In this document: positions 26,163-34,316 of the stretch, piece by piece | How positions within the stretch are numbered: position 1 is the first letter of the stretch | Layout: each line of letters begins with the position of its first letter | Source: DCFW01 sp963790715 | Lineage (GTDB): Bacteria > Bacteroidota > Bacteroidia > Bacteroidales > Bacteroidaceae | Direction: 5' to 3' | NCBI GenBank assembly: GCA_963790715.1 | Contig: CAWBPN010000011.1 | Span: forward strand, 62,001-126,000 | DNA length: 64,000 bases | Translations under genes and position numbers: made by a program | Notes under the pieces: generated by a model | What the model was told of the DNA's origin: nothing | What the model saw: only the letters and a program-made list of their open reading frames with translations | Database searches by the model: none

Positions 26163-27557
26163 TTACATAAATGTTCTTGGGTCGGTAACTTTGCCGGTGA
26201 TAGCGGCAGCAGCAGCTACAATCGGGCTTGCCAATAAAGTGCGTGAACCTGGACCTTGACGACCTTGGAAATTACGATTTGATGTCGATACGGCATATTT
26301 GCCGGCAGGCACCTTGTCATCATTCATAGCCAAGCAAGCCGAACATCCTGGTTGACGAAGTTCAAAACCGGCTTCGTTCAACACCTTATCTATACCTTCT
26401 TCACGAATTTGCTTTTCTACTGCCCATGAACCGGGAACTATCCAGGCAACAACAGAAGGGTCTTTTTTCTTTCCTCTAACCATATCGGCAAACGCGCGAA
26501 AATCTTCAATACGTCCGTTGGTACAAGAACCTAAAAAAACATAATCTATTTTCTTACCTATCATCTTATCACCGGGATTGAAACCCATATATTCCAAAGA
26601 CTTGCTATAAGACAAACGACCGGAATCCGGAACAGACTCCAATGTAGGGATATTGCCGGTAATGGACATTCCCATACCGGGATTCGTACCGTAAGTAATC
26701 ATCGGTTGTATATCTTCGCCATGCAAAACGACTTCTTTATCAAATTTGGCATCGGCATCGCTCCTGAGCGTACGCCAATAAACAACTGCCTTATCCCATT
26801 CAGCACCTTTAGGAGCAAAGTCTCGACCTTTAAGATACTCAAAAGTAATTTCATCCGGTGCTACCATACCGCCACGCGCACCCATTTCAATAGATAAGTT
26901 ACAGAGAGTGAGGCGTCCTTCCATTGTAAGATTACGAATAACATCGCCGCTATATTCCACAAAATAACCGGTTGCTCCTCCGGTTGTCATCTTTGAAATA
27001 ATATATAATGCAACATCTTTTGCCGTTACTCCTTTGCCTAATTTGCCGTCAATAGTAATGCGCATCGATTTAGGCTTTTGCTGCAAGATACATTGCGAAG
27101 CCAACACCATTTCCACTTCCGACGTACCGATACCAAAGGCAACAGCCCCCATAGCTCCGTGGGTAGAAGTATGCGAGTCACCGCAAACGATAGTCATACC
27201 AGGTAAAGTCAAACCGTTTTCGGGACCTACGACATGGATAATTCCATTCTTAGTATCGAGCATGCCATAGTGTGTCAGGCCAAAATCTTTAGCATTCTTT
27301 GCCAATGCATCAACTTGCGCTTTTGAAATCGGATCCTCAATAGGTTTGTCCTGATCGTGAGTCGGGGTATTATGATCCGGCATACAGAAAATCTGTTTCG
27401 GACGAAAGCATTTAAGACCTCTTTCACGCATACCGGCAAAAGCCTGCGGACTTGTTACCTCGTGGCAATATAATCTATCGATATAAAGTTGTGTTGGACC
27501 GTCCTCAACCATGGTGACAACATGTTTGTCCCAAATTTTGTCAAATAATGTATTCAT
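26163..27557 (-). CDS. leuC: 3-isopropylmalate dehydratase, large subunit
   Basis: 464 residues, an aconitase-family [4Fe-4S] protein. The cluster cysteines are in VFLGSCTNGR and CSACLAMN; other marks are YIDRLYCHEVTSPQAF, GDSHTSTHGAMGAVAFGIGTSEVEMVLA and STSNRNFQGRQG. It pairs with LeuD. It lies 13 bp after leuA and 17 bp before leuD. Confidence 0.97.
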   Translation of the reverse strand: MNTLFDKIWDKHVVTMVEDGPTQLYIDRLYCHEVTSPQAFAGMRERGLKCFRPKQIFCMPDHNTPTHDQDKPIEDPISKAQVDALAKNAKDFGLTHYGMLDTKNGIIHVVGPENGLTLPGMTIVCGDSHTSTHGAMGAVAFGIGTSEVEMVLASQCILQQKPKSMRITIDGKLGKGVTAKDVALYIISKMTTGGATGYFVEYSGDVIRNLTMEGRLTLCNLSIEMGARGGMVAPDEITFEYLKGRDFAPKGAEWDKAVVYWRTLRSDADAKFDKEVVLHGEDIQPMITYGTNPGMGMSITGNIPTLESVPDSGRLSYSKSLEYMGFNPGDKMIGKKIDYVFLGSCTNGRIEDFRAFADMVRGKKKDPSVVAWIVPGSWAVEKQIREEGIDKVLNEAGFELRQPGCSACLAMNDDKVPAGKYAVSTSNRNFQGRQGPGSRTLLASPIVAAAAAITGKVTDPRTFM

Positions 27558-27570
27558 AATCTTATTACCT

Positions 27571-29073
27571 TTATTTTTCTTTTATTCTGAATTTATTGAT
27601 ACAATCTACATAAGCCTCAACAGAAGCGGCTACTATGTCGGTATTGGCGCCAAAGCCGTAATAAATCTGGCCGTCATACTCAACTTGCATATGTACTTTA
27701 CCCACATCATCACTACCTTTACTAATAGCCTGAATGGTAAATTCCTTCAAAGTCATTTGTTTGGTTATTATTTTTTTCAAAGCTTTTATTGCAGCATCCA
27801 CCGGACCATTACCGGTAGCGGCAGCCTCAAATGATTGTCCGCTTATATTAATACCAACACTGGCAACCGAACGAACCCCCACTCCACTTGTCACTTGCAA
27901 GTAATCAAGTTTAATAGCATGATTCAATGAGCGGTCGGCCCCTGCCAAAACAAGAATATCATCATCATGAATTTCTTTCTTCTTATCAGCCAAAACCAAA
28001 AACTTCTTATATATTTCATCCAATTTATCCTGATCAATGTCAATACCTAAAGCAGAAAGTCGATACTTCAAAGCAGCGCGACCGCTACGGGCAGTCAATA
28101 CAATAGAATTATCGTCAATGCCGACATCTTTGGGATTCATTATTTCATACGTTTGCGCATTTTTCAATACACCGTCCTGATGAATGCCCGAAGAATGGGC
28201 AAAAGCGTTGCGACCGACAATTGCTTTATTAGGCTGCACAGGCATATTCATCAAACTTGACACCATACGACTTGTGGAATATATCTTCTGTGTATTTATA
28301 TTAGTATCAATATCCATGTGGTGGCAACGGAAAATCATTGCAATCTCCTCAAGAGCCGTATTTCCGGCACGTTCACCAATGCCGTTAATTGTAACTTCAA
28401 CCTGACGTGCACCGTTAAGTACACCATTTACGGTATTTGCCGTAGCCATACCTAAATCATTATGGCAGTGAGTTGAAATAATAGCCTTATCTACTCCATC
28501 GACATGCTCCATCAAATATTTAATCTTTTCACCATATTCGTCAGGTAAACAATAACCGGTAGTATCAGGAATATTCACTACCGTGGCACCGGCAGCAATA
28601 ACAGCTTCTACTATCTTTGCCAAATATTCGTTATCTGCCCGTCCGGCATCTTCAGCATAAAACTCAACATCTTCAACATACTTTTTTGCATACTTCACTG
28701 CAGAAACTGCGTGTTCAAGAATAGCTTCACGTGTAGAATTAAATTTATACTTAATATGAGAGTCGCTTACACCTATTCCGGTATGAATTCTTTTGTGTTT
28801 TGCGAACTTCAATGAATCGGCAGCAACGTCAATATCTTTTTCAACAGCACGCGTAAGAGCACAAATGGTAGGCCATGTAACTGCTTTTGAAATTTCTATT
28901 ACCGAATTAAAATCTCCAGGACTTGAAATAGGAAAGCCTGCTTCTATGACATCCACGCCCAACAACTCCAGTTGCTTTGCCACTTGAATCTTTTCCACTG
29001 TGTTCAATTGACAACCGGGAACCTGCTCGCCATCCCTCAACGTTGTGTCAAAAATAAATAATCTATCACTCAT
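27571..29073 (-). CDS. leuA: 2-isopropylmalate synthase
   Basis: The committed step of leucine synthesis: acetyl-CoA plus 2-ketoisovalerate to 2-isopropylmalate. The 500-residue protein has FDTTLRDGEQVPGCQLN, STHCHNDLGMATANTVNGVLNGARQVEVTINGIGERAGN (metal and substrate residues), HSSGIHQDG, and a C-terminal allosteric domain (about 380-500) that normally binds leucine. It is the first structural gene, only 28 bp past the attenuator terminator, so all five genes are read only when termination is avoided. Confidence 0.97.
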   Translation of the reverse strand: MSDRLFIFDTTLRDGEQVPGCQLNTVEKIQVAKQLELLGVDVIEAGFPISSPGDFNSVIEISKAVTWPTICALTRAVEKDIDVAADSLKFAKHKRIHTGIGVSDSHIKYKFNSTREAILEHAVSAVKYAKKYVEDVEFYAEDAGRADNEYLAKIVEAVIAAGATVVNIPDTTGYCLPDEYGEKIKYLMEHVDGVDKAIISTHCHNDLGMATANTVNGVLNGARQVEVTINGIGERAGNTALEEIAMIFRCHHMDIDTNINTQKIYSTSRMVSSLMNMPVQPNKAIVGRNAFAHSSGIHQDGVLKNAQTYEIMNPKDVGIDDNSIVLTARSGRAALKYRLSALGIDIDQDKLDEIYKKFLVLADKKKEIHDDDILVLAGADRSLNHAIKLDYLQVTSGVGVRSVASVGINISGQSFEAAATGNGPVDAAIKALKKIITKQMTLKEFTIQAISKGSDDVGKVHMQVEYDGQIYYGFGANTDIVAASVEAYVDCINKFRIKEK

Positions 29074-29104
29074 ATTTTTTATTTATAAAATTATCATAAT
29101 AAAA

Positions 29105-29138
29105 AAGGCCTTTCTCACTCGGAAGTGAGAAAGGCCTT
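29105..29138 (-). terminator. Attenuator terminator upstream of leuA
   Basis: A perfect 15-bp stem (29105-29119 with 29124-29138, arm AAGGCCTTTCTCACT) with a 4-nt loop is followed on the minus strand by TTTTTT. It lies between the leader peptide and leuA. Its promoter-proximal arm contains CTCACTTCC, the exact complement of GGAAGTGAG inside the leader ORF (29181-29173), so an alternative antiterminator pairing exists. Confidence 0.9.
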
Positions 29139-29160
29139 CAAAATATTTTACATTACATAT

Positions 29161-29241
29161 TTACATGCGATACTCACTTCCATTAGAACTTCCCAATAGA
29201 ATAATACTCGATAGCAAAATATGTAAATAAATCTTATCCAT
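29161..29241 (-). CDS. Leucine/isoleucine operon leader peptide
   Basis: A 26-codon ORF from ATG at 29241 to TAA at 29161, preceded by AAAAGG at an appropriate distance. It lies between a strong promoter and the attenuator terminator. Of 26 residues, 5 are Leu and 4 are Ile, concentrated in residues 8-16 (ILLSSIILL). Codons 13-16 read ATT ATT CTA TTG (Ile-Ile-Leu-Leu) and overlap the first strand of an alternative hairpin (TTCTATT at 29201-29195 with AATGGAA at 29184-29178). Stalling there would expose GGAAGTGAG to pair with the terminator arm and prevent termination. Full translation to the TAA would cover GGAAGTGAG and allow termination. This is the classical design of a ribosome-mediated attenuator; expression itself is inferred. 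Confidence 0.82.
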   Translation of the reverse strand: MDKIYLHILLSSIILLGSSNGSEYRM

Positions 29242-29280
29242 TTTACCTTTTATATCTTTGTCGTTTCTTTATAACGGTTG

Positions 29281-29311
29281 CAAAGGTACTATATATTTCA
29301 TTATAACCAAA
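29281..29311 (-). promoter_or_regulatory. Promoter of the leu operon
   Basis: TACCTTTG (29288-29281) and TTTG (29311-29308) on the minus strand are separated by exactly 19 bp, an excellent Bacteroidetes promoter. Transcription would start near 29276, 35 nt before the leader-peptide ATG. Confidence 0.75.
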
Positions 29312-29469
29312 TAAATCGTTATTTTTTTTGATGAAAAAATTTCATTTTAGTGTTTTTGTAAGCACATTTATACAAAATATTAATTACACCTTATTATATA
29401 GTATGCACATCTGACAATCTTTATGTCATTAATGTTGAAAAAATATGTTTACAAACATTCGTATTTTGT

Positions 29470-29482
29470 TGTCAAATTGACA
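29470..29482. promoter_or_regulatory. Palindromic candidate operator upstream of the EF-G paralogue
   Basis: TGTCAAATTGACA is a perfect 6+1+6 palindrome about 52 bp before the EF-G-like ATG, in the 460-bp gap between leuA and that gene. It has the size of a CRP/FNR-family half-site pair, though not their exact consensus. No TAnnTTTG element is clear here, which would fit an activator-dependent promoter. The remainder of 29312-29533 shows no gene. Confidence 0.35.
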
Positions 29483-29533
29483 CTAAATACATAATTTAGC
29501 AAATACTTCGTTAAACAATAAAAAAATGCATCT

Positions 29534-31693
29534 ATGAAAGTATATCAGACAAATGAAATTAAAAACATTGCACTTTTAGGAAGTAAAGGTGCCGGTAAAA
29601 CCACTCTCGTGGAAGCGATGCTCTATGAGAGTGGTATAATTAAACGTAGAGGAAGCATCGCCGCTAAAAATACCGTTAGCGATTATTTCCCGGTAGAACA
29701 AGAATACGGGTATTCAGTATTCTCAACCATTCTCTCAATCGAGTGGCAAAATAAAAAACTTAATATTATCGATTGCCCTGGTGCTGACGATTTTATCGGA
29801 AGCACAGTCACTGCACTCAACGTAACGGACACGGCTGTTATACTGATTAACGGACAATACGGTCCAGAAGTGGGAACTGAAAATCATTTTAGATATACTG
29901 AAGACTTAAACAAACCTGTTATTTTTTTAATAAACCAGCTTGATAACGACAAGTGCGATTACAATAACACTCTCGAACAACTAAAAAAATCGTACGGCTC
30001 TAAAGTAGTACCTGTACAATATCCTATTAAGACAGGAGTCGGATTTAATTCGCTCATAGATGTACTTTTAATGAAGAAATACTCATGGAAGCCTGAAGGA
30101 GGCGAACCTATAATAGAAGATATTCCGGCAGAAGAATTGGAGAAAGCCACAAAAATGAATAAAGAACTTATCGAGGCTGCGGCTGAGAACGACGAAAATC
30201 TGATGGATCTTTATTTTGACAAAGGGTCACTTGGCGAAGATGAAATGCGTCAAGGCATACGCGAAGGCTTGGTTTCACGTGGTATATTCCCAGTTTTTTG
30301 TGTTTGCGGCATTAAAGACATGGGCGTAAGAAGATTAATGGAATTCTTGACAAATGTAGTTCCTTTTGTGTGCGATATGCCTAAAATTACAAACATTAAA
30401 GGAAAAGAAGTAGCTGCCGACAGTGAAAGGCCTACATCGCTATACTTCTTTAAAACCGCCATTGAACCGCATATTGGTGAAGTGAATTATTTCAGGGTTA
30501 TGAGCGGAACAGTTCACGAAGGTGACGACATGACTAACACCGACAGAGGTTCGAAGGAAAGAATAGCTCAGATATTCACGTGCAACGGTTCAAATCGTAT
30601 TAATGTAGAGGAAATGAAAGCCGGTGATATTGGTGCTGCCGTAAAACTTAAAGATGTAAAAACAGGCAACACTTTAAATGGATTAGATGCTAATAATGCA
30701 TTTAGCTTTATCAAATATCCGAATTCAAAATACACGCGTGCCATACGTCCTACCAATGAAGCGGACGTTGAAAAGATGATGTCCATACTGACCCGCATGC
30801 ATGAAGAAGACCCGACATGGGTTATCGAACAATCAAAAGAGTTGCGACAAACATTAATACACGGACAAGGAGAATTTCACTTGCGAACTCTTAAATGGCG
30901 TTTTGAACACAATGAAAAATTAAATATAATCTTTGATGAACCGCGCATTCCTTACAGAGAAACGATCACCAAAGCGGCACAAGCAGACTATCGCCACAAA
31001 AAACAATCCGGCGGTGCCGGCCAATTCGGTGAGGTACATCTGATTATCGAACCTTATAAAGAAGGTGACGAGATACCGGGTACATATAAATTCAACGAAC
31101 AGGAATTTAAAATCAGCGTAAAATCAAAACAGGATATTGACTTGCCGTGGGGCGGTAAATTACAATTCATCAGCAGTATTGTTGGTGGTTCCATTGATGC
31201 GCGTTTCATGCCTGCCATATTAAAAGGTATTATGGACAAAATGGAACACGGTCCGCTTACAGGTTCCTACGCACGTGACGTACGCGTAATTATCTATGAC
31301 GGAAAGATGCATCCGGTTGACAGCAACGAAGTATCGTTTATGATAGCGGGACGAAATGCGTTCAGTGCCGCATTCAAAGAAGCCGGACCTAAAGTTCTTG
31401 AACCGATATATGATGTGGAAGTGTTTACACCAAATGATGCTATGGGTGACGTCATGAGCGACTTGCAAAACCATCGCGCAATAATAATGGGAATGAGCAG
31501 TGAAAAAAATTATGAAAAACTGACTGCACAAGTACCGTTAAAAGAGATGTCGTCATATTCAACCACACTGAGTTCAATAACACAGGGACGAGCTTCATTC
31601 ATAATGAACTTCAACCGTTACGAACTCGTACCGGCCAATATCCAAGAAAAATTAATTATGGACTTTGAAAATAAGCATACGGAAAATAATTAA
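29534..31693 (+). CDS. EF-G paralogue (EF-G2-like) with altered GTPase motifs
   Basis: 719 residues with the full five-domain EF-G layout, including HIGEVNYFRVMSGTVHEGD (domain II), HGQGEFHLRTLKWRFE (III) and the C-terminal LKGIMDKMEHGPLTGSYARDVRVIIYDG (IV-V). The P-loop GSKGAGKTT (16-24) is intact. Switch II reads DCPGADDF (80-87): the catalytic His of DTPGH is Ala84. NKxD is NQLD (134-137), and the switch I region reads EYGYSV instead of ERGITI. Bacteroides thetaiotaomicron has a second EF-G (EF-G2) reported to support translation without ribosome-dependent GTP hydrolysis during nutrient limitation; this gene has the features expected of its orthologue. It stands alone with its own terminator. 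Confidence 0.85.
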   Translation: MKVYQTNEIKNIALLGSKGAGKTTLVEAMLYESGIIKRRGSIAAKNTVSDYFPVEQEYGYSVFSTILSIEWQNKKLNIIDCPGADDFIGSTVTALNVTDTAVILINGQYGPEVGTENHFRYTEDLNKPVIFLINQLDNDKCDYNNTLEQLKKSYGSKVVPVQYPIKTGVGFNSLIDVLLMKKYSWKPEGGEPIIEDIPAEELEKATKMNKELIEAAAENDENLMDLYFDKGSLGEDEMRQGIREGLVSRGIFPVFCVCGIKDMGVRRLMEFLTNVVPFVCDMPKITNIKGKEVAADSERPTSLYFFKTAIEPHIGEVNYFRVMSGTVHEGDDMTNTDRGSKERIAQIFTCNGSNRINVEEMKAGDIGAAVKLKDVKTGNTLNGLDANNAFSFIKYPNSKYTRAIRPTNEADVEKMMSILTRMHEEDPTWVIEQSKELRQTLIHGQGEFHLRTLKWRFEHNEKLNIIFDEPRIPYRETITKAAQADYRHKKQSGGAGQFGEVHLIIEPYKEGDEIPGTYKFNEQEFKISVKSKQDIDLPWGGKLQFISSIVGGSIDARFMPAILKGIMDKMEHGPLTGSYARDVRVIIYDGKMHPVDSNEVSFMIAGRNAFSAAFKEAGPKVLEPIYDVEVFTPNDAMGDVMSDLQNHRAIIMGMSSEKNYEKLTAQVPLKEMSSYSTTLSSITQGRASFIMNFNRYELVPANIQEKLIMDFENKHTENN

Positions 31694-31753
31694 ATCCTAA
31701 TAAAAACCAAAAAAACAACATCCAATCCATTTTTACAAAGTTTCATACTGTTG

Positions 31754-31797
31754 AAGGGCTAAAGCGCAGAGAATGCGTAATAGCCCTTATTTTTTAT
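31754..31797 (+). terminator. Terminator after the EF-G paralogue
   Basis: Outer stem AAGGGCTA / TAGCCCTT (31754-31761 with 31781-31788) and inner stem CGCA/TGCG are followed by TATTTTTTATTATTATTT. Confidence 0.85.
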
Positions 31798-31933
31798 TAT
31801 TATTTAACGCCATTAACATCAACATAGGCTATATAAGGTTCAAAAATGGGAGTAAAACGAAAGTTATAGTTAATTAAAAAAAACGTCATCGTTAAAATAG
31901 TTAAACCTGTTAGTAATGTTAATCTTTACGTGT

Positions 31934-31941
31934 TAAATTTG
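31934..31941 (+). promoter_or_regulatory. Candidate -7 element abutting rprX
   Basis: TAAATTTG ends only 4 bp before the rprX ATG at 31946. If used, transcription would start at or next to the start codon. No -33 TTG is visible at the usual distance, so this is uncertain. Confidence 0.35.
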
Positions 31942-31945
31942 CGAT

Positions 31946-33487
31946 ATGAAAAAGTCAACAATTTGGATATTAGGAACTATAATGGGTCTTTCTTTTGTAA
32001 GCCTGCTTTATTTGCAAGTACGCTACATAGAGGAGATGGTAAAGATGCGCAACGAGCAGTTCGATGAATCTGTGAAACGTAGTCTGTATCAGGTATCCAA
32101 AAATCTTGAATATGACGAAACATTGGAATATCTTGAAAACGATGTTTCAAAAAATGAACGCGCCAATCTTGGTTCGCAAATTGATACTCATTCGGCAATT
32201 AACATCAACAATAAACGAGGGACAAATGGGCAAACCAATTCAAAATATAATTTTGATGTTGAATTGAACCGTAATATCCCTTCTGAAATGCCTAAGGCCA
32301 TATTATCAGGCAATCAACAATCCAGCTCTTTTTCACAAACATTCAAGAAGTTCCAGGATGCAGTCAAAAACAGATATGAGCATCAACGTGTGTTACTTGA
32401 TGAAGTTGTGCTGAACATTCTACAAACGGCAAGTAATAAAAGCCTTGATAAACGCGTAAACTTCAGAAACCTTGACGGATATTTGAAAGCTGAACTCGTA
32501 AACAACGGCATAGATATACCTTACCATTTTGAAGTAACAGATAAAGATGGACGAATATTATATAAATGCCCTGATTATGACGAAACAGGAAGTGAGGATG
32601 CATATAGCCAAATAATATTCCCCAACGACCCGCCAAGCAGAATGAGTTTCATAAAACTGCACTTCCCGACAAAAAAGGATTATATATTCGATTCAGTAAG
32701 TTTTATGCTGCCGTCACTGATATTTACCTTTGTACTACTTATTGTGTCGATATTTACAATATACACCGTATTCCGTCAAAAGAAACTTACGGAAATGAAG
32801 AATGACTTCATCAACAATATGACGCATGAATTCAAGACGCCTATTTCAACAATTTCATTGGCAGCGCAAATGCTTAAAGATCCGGCAGTGGCAAAATCAC
32901 CGGCAATGTTTCAACACATATCAGGCGTAATCAATGATGAAACAAAAAGATTGCGGTTCCAGGTTGAGAAAGTATTACAGATGTCGATGTTCGAACGCAA
33001 GGTTGCAACATTAAAAATGAAGGAATTGAATGCCAATGCATTAATTGACGGCGTAATAAATACTTTTAATTTAAAAGTAGAAAAATACGGCGGCGAAATA
33101 GAGAAAGACCTTCAGGCAGAGGATGATGAAATATTTGTAGACGAAATGCATTTCACAAACGTGATATTCAATATCATGGACAATGCAGTAAAATATAAAA
33201 AACCTGATACCGATCTGACATTGAAAGTAAAGACATGGAACGAATCAAACAAGTTCATGATTTCAATAGAAGATAACGGAATAGGAATGAAAAAAGAAGA
33301 TATTAAAAAAGTATTTGACAAGTTCTATCGCGTTCACACCGGAAACCTCCACGATGTGAAAGGATTCGGATTGGGGTTGGCTTATGTGAGGAAAATCATT
33401 GAGGCACAAAAGGGAACTATCCGATTAGAAAGCGAACTGGGGGTAGGAAGTAAATTTATAATTGTATTACCACTTTTAAACGTTTAA
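31946..33487 (+). CDS. rprX: Sensor histidine kinase RprX
   Basis: A 513-residue membrane kinase. Membrane segments lie near residues 5-24 and 255-275 and enclose a large extracytoplasmic sensor region. There is no HAMP domain. The HisKA motif FINNMTHEFKTPIST carries phospho-acceptor H294. The ATPase domain has FNIMDNAVKYK (N), EDNGIGM (G1), VFDKFYRV (F) and GFGLGLAYV (G2). Length, the MKKSTIWILGTIMGLSF start and the adjacent regulator fit the Bacteroides RprX/RprY system. In Bacteroides and Porphyromonas RprY has been linked to stress and sodium or tetracycline-regulator effects. It lies 4 bp upstream of rprY. Confidence 0.88.
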   Translation: MKKSTIWILGTIMGLSFVSLLYLQVRYIEEMVKMRNEQFDESVKRSLYQVSKNLEYDETLEYLENDVSKNERANLGSQIDTHSAININNKRGTNGQTNSKYNFDVELNRNIPSEMPKAILSGNQQSSSFSQTFKKFQDAVKNRYEHQRVLLDEVVLNILQTASNKSLDKRVNFRNLDGYLKAELVNNGIDIPYHFEVTDKDGRILYKCPDYDETGSEDAYSQIIFPNDPPSRMSFIKLHFPTKKDYIFDSVSFMLPSLIFTFVLLIVSIFTIYTVFRQKKLTEMKNDFINNMTHEFKTPISTISLAAQMLKDPAVAKSPAMFQHISGVINDETKRLRFQVEKVLQMSMFERKVATLKMKELNANALIDGVINTFNLKVEKYGGEIEKDLQAEDDEIFVDEMHFTNVIFNIMDNAVKYKKPDTDLTLKVKTWNESNKFMISIEDNGIGMKKEDIKKVFDKFYRVHTGNLHDVKGFGLGLAYVRKIIEAQKGTIRLESELGVGSKFIIVLPLLNV

Positions 33488-33491
33488 TAAT

Positions 33492-34187
33492 ATGGAAGAA
33501 AAATTGCGTATCTTGTTATGCGAAGATGATGAGAATCTTGGCATGTTATTGAGAGAATATCTACAAGCTAAAGGTTTTTCAGCTGACCTAAGCCCTGATG
33601 GCGAAGCCGGCTATAAAGCTTTCTTGAAGAATAAGTATGACATCTGTGTCTTTGATGTGATGATGCCTAAAAAAGACGGTTTCACACTTGCTCAGGAGGT
33701 AAGATCGGTAAATGCCGAAATACCTATCATATTCTTAACCGCTAAAACACTTAAGGATGACATCCTTGAAGGGTTCAAAATCGGTGCTGATGATTACATC
33801 ACCAAACCGTTCAGCATGGAAGAACTTACTCTTAGAATTGAAGCTATTCTGCGCCGTGTTCGTGGCAAAAAGACCAAAGAAAGCAGTGTTTACAAGTTGG
33901 GAAAATTCGTTTTCGATACTCAAAAACAATTACTTATCAATGGTGACACACAAACTAAATTAACCACCAAGGAAAGTGAGTTATTAGCTTTACTTTGCGC
34001 ACACGCCAACGAAATTCTACAACGCGACTTTGCATTGAAGACAATTTGGATAGATGACAATTACTTCAACGCTCGCAGTATGGATGTTTACATCACAAAA
34101 CTTCGTAAACATTTAAGAGAAGATCCTTCTATCGAAATTATCAACATTCACGGAAAGGGTTATAAATTAATCGCACCTGAGGATTAA
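33492..34187 (+). CDS. rprY: Response regulator RprY (OmpR/PhoB family)
   Basis: 231 residues. The receiver domain has CEDDENLG, phospho-acceptor Asp in CVFDVMMPKKDG, FLTAKT and ADDYITKPFSMEEL. The C-terminal winged helix (LTTKESELLALLCAHANEILQRDFALKTIW, RSMDVYITKLRKHLREDPSIEIINIHGKGYKL) is typical of OmpR/PhoB regulators. It follows rprX by 4 bp and is closed by a terminator. It is the cognate regulator of that kinase. Confidence 0.92.
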   Translation: MEEKLRILLCEDDENLGMLLREYLQAKGFSADLSPDGEAGYKAFLKNKYDICVFDVMMPKKDGFTLAQEVRSVNAEIPIIFLTAKTLKDDILEGFKIGADDYITKPFSMEELTLRIEAILRRVRGKKTKESSVYKLGKFVFDTQKQLLINGDTQTKLTTKESELLALLCAHANEILQRDFALKTIWIDDNYFNARSMDVYITKLRKHLREDPSIEIINIHGKGYKLIAPED

Positions 34188-34209
34188 TTGAACTTTTATA
34201 AATAAAATT

Positions 34210-34254
34210 ATGCATGAGCGGAATACATTATAAGTTTCGGTCATGCATTTTTTT
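34210..34254 (+). terminator. Terminator after rprY
   Basis: Stem ATGCATGA / TCATGCAT (34210-34217 with 34241-34248) and partial inner pairing are followed by TTTTTTT. Confidence 0.8.
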
Positions 34255-34286
34255 AGAAACATAATAATTATTCCAACTGAATTATG

Positions 34287-34294
34287 TAATTTTG
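34287..34294 (+). promoter_or_regulatory. -7 element of the tsaB operon
   Basis: TAATTTTG, 22 bp before the tsaB ATG at 34317. It could drive the whole tsaB-DUF4290-murA-rimM-ABC run, which has short gaps. Confidence 0.5.
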
Positions 34295-34316
34295 CAGACT
34301 GAATAAACAGAATATT

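Noticed and set aside
25636..26259. Long open frame on the plus strand opposite leuD and leuC
   Set aside because: It lies antisense to well-conserved enzymes and its product shows no domain; open frames opposite biased genes are common here.
29105..29138. The leuA hairpin read as an ordinary bidirectional terminator
   Set aside because: The only convergent plus-strand sequence is leuA antisense, the U-run lies on the minus strand, and the arm has a precise alternative partner in the leader ORF, so attenuation explains more.
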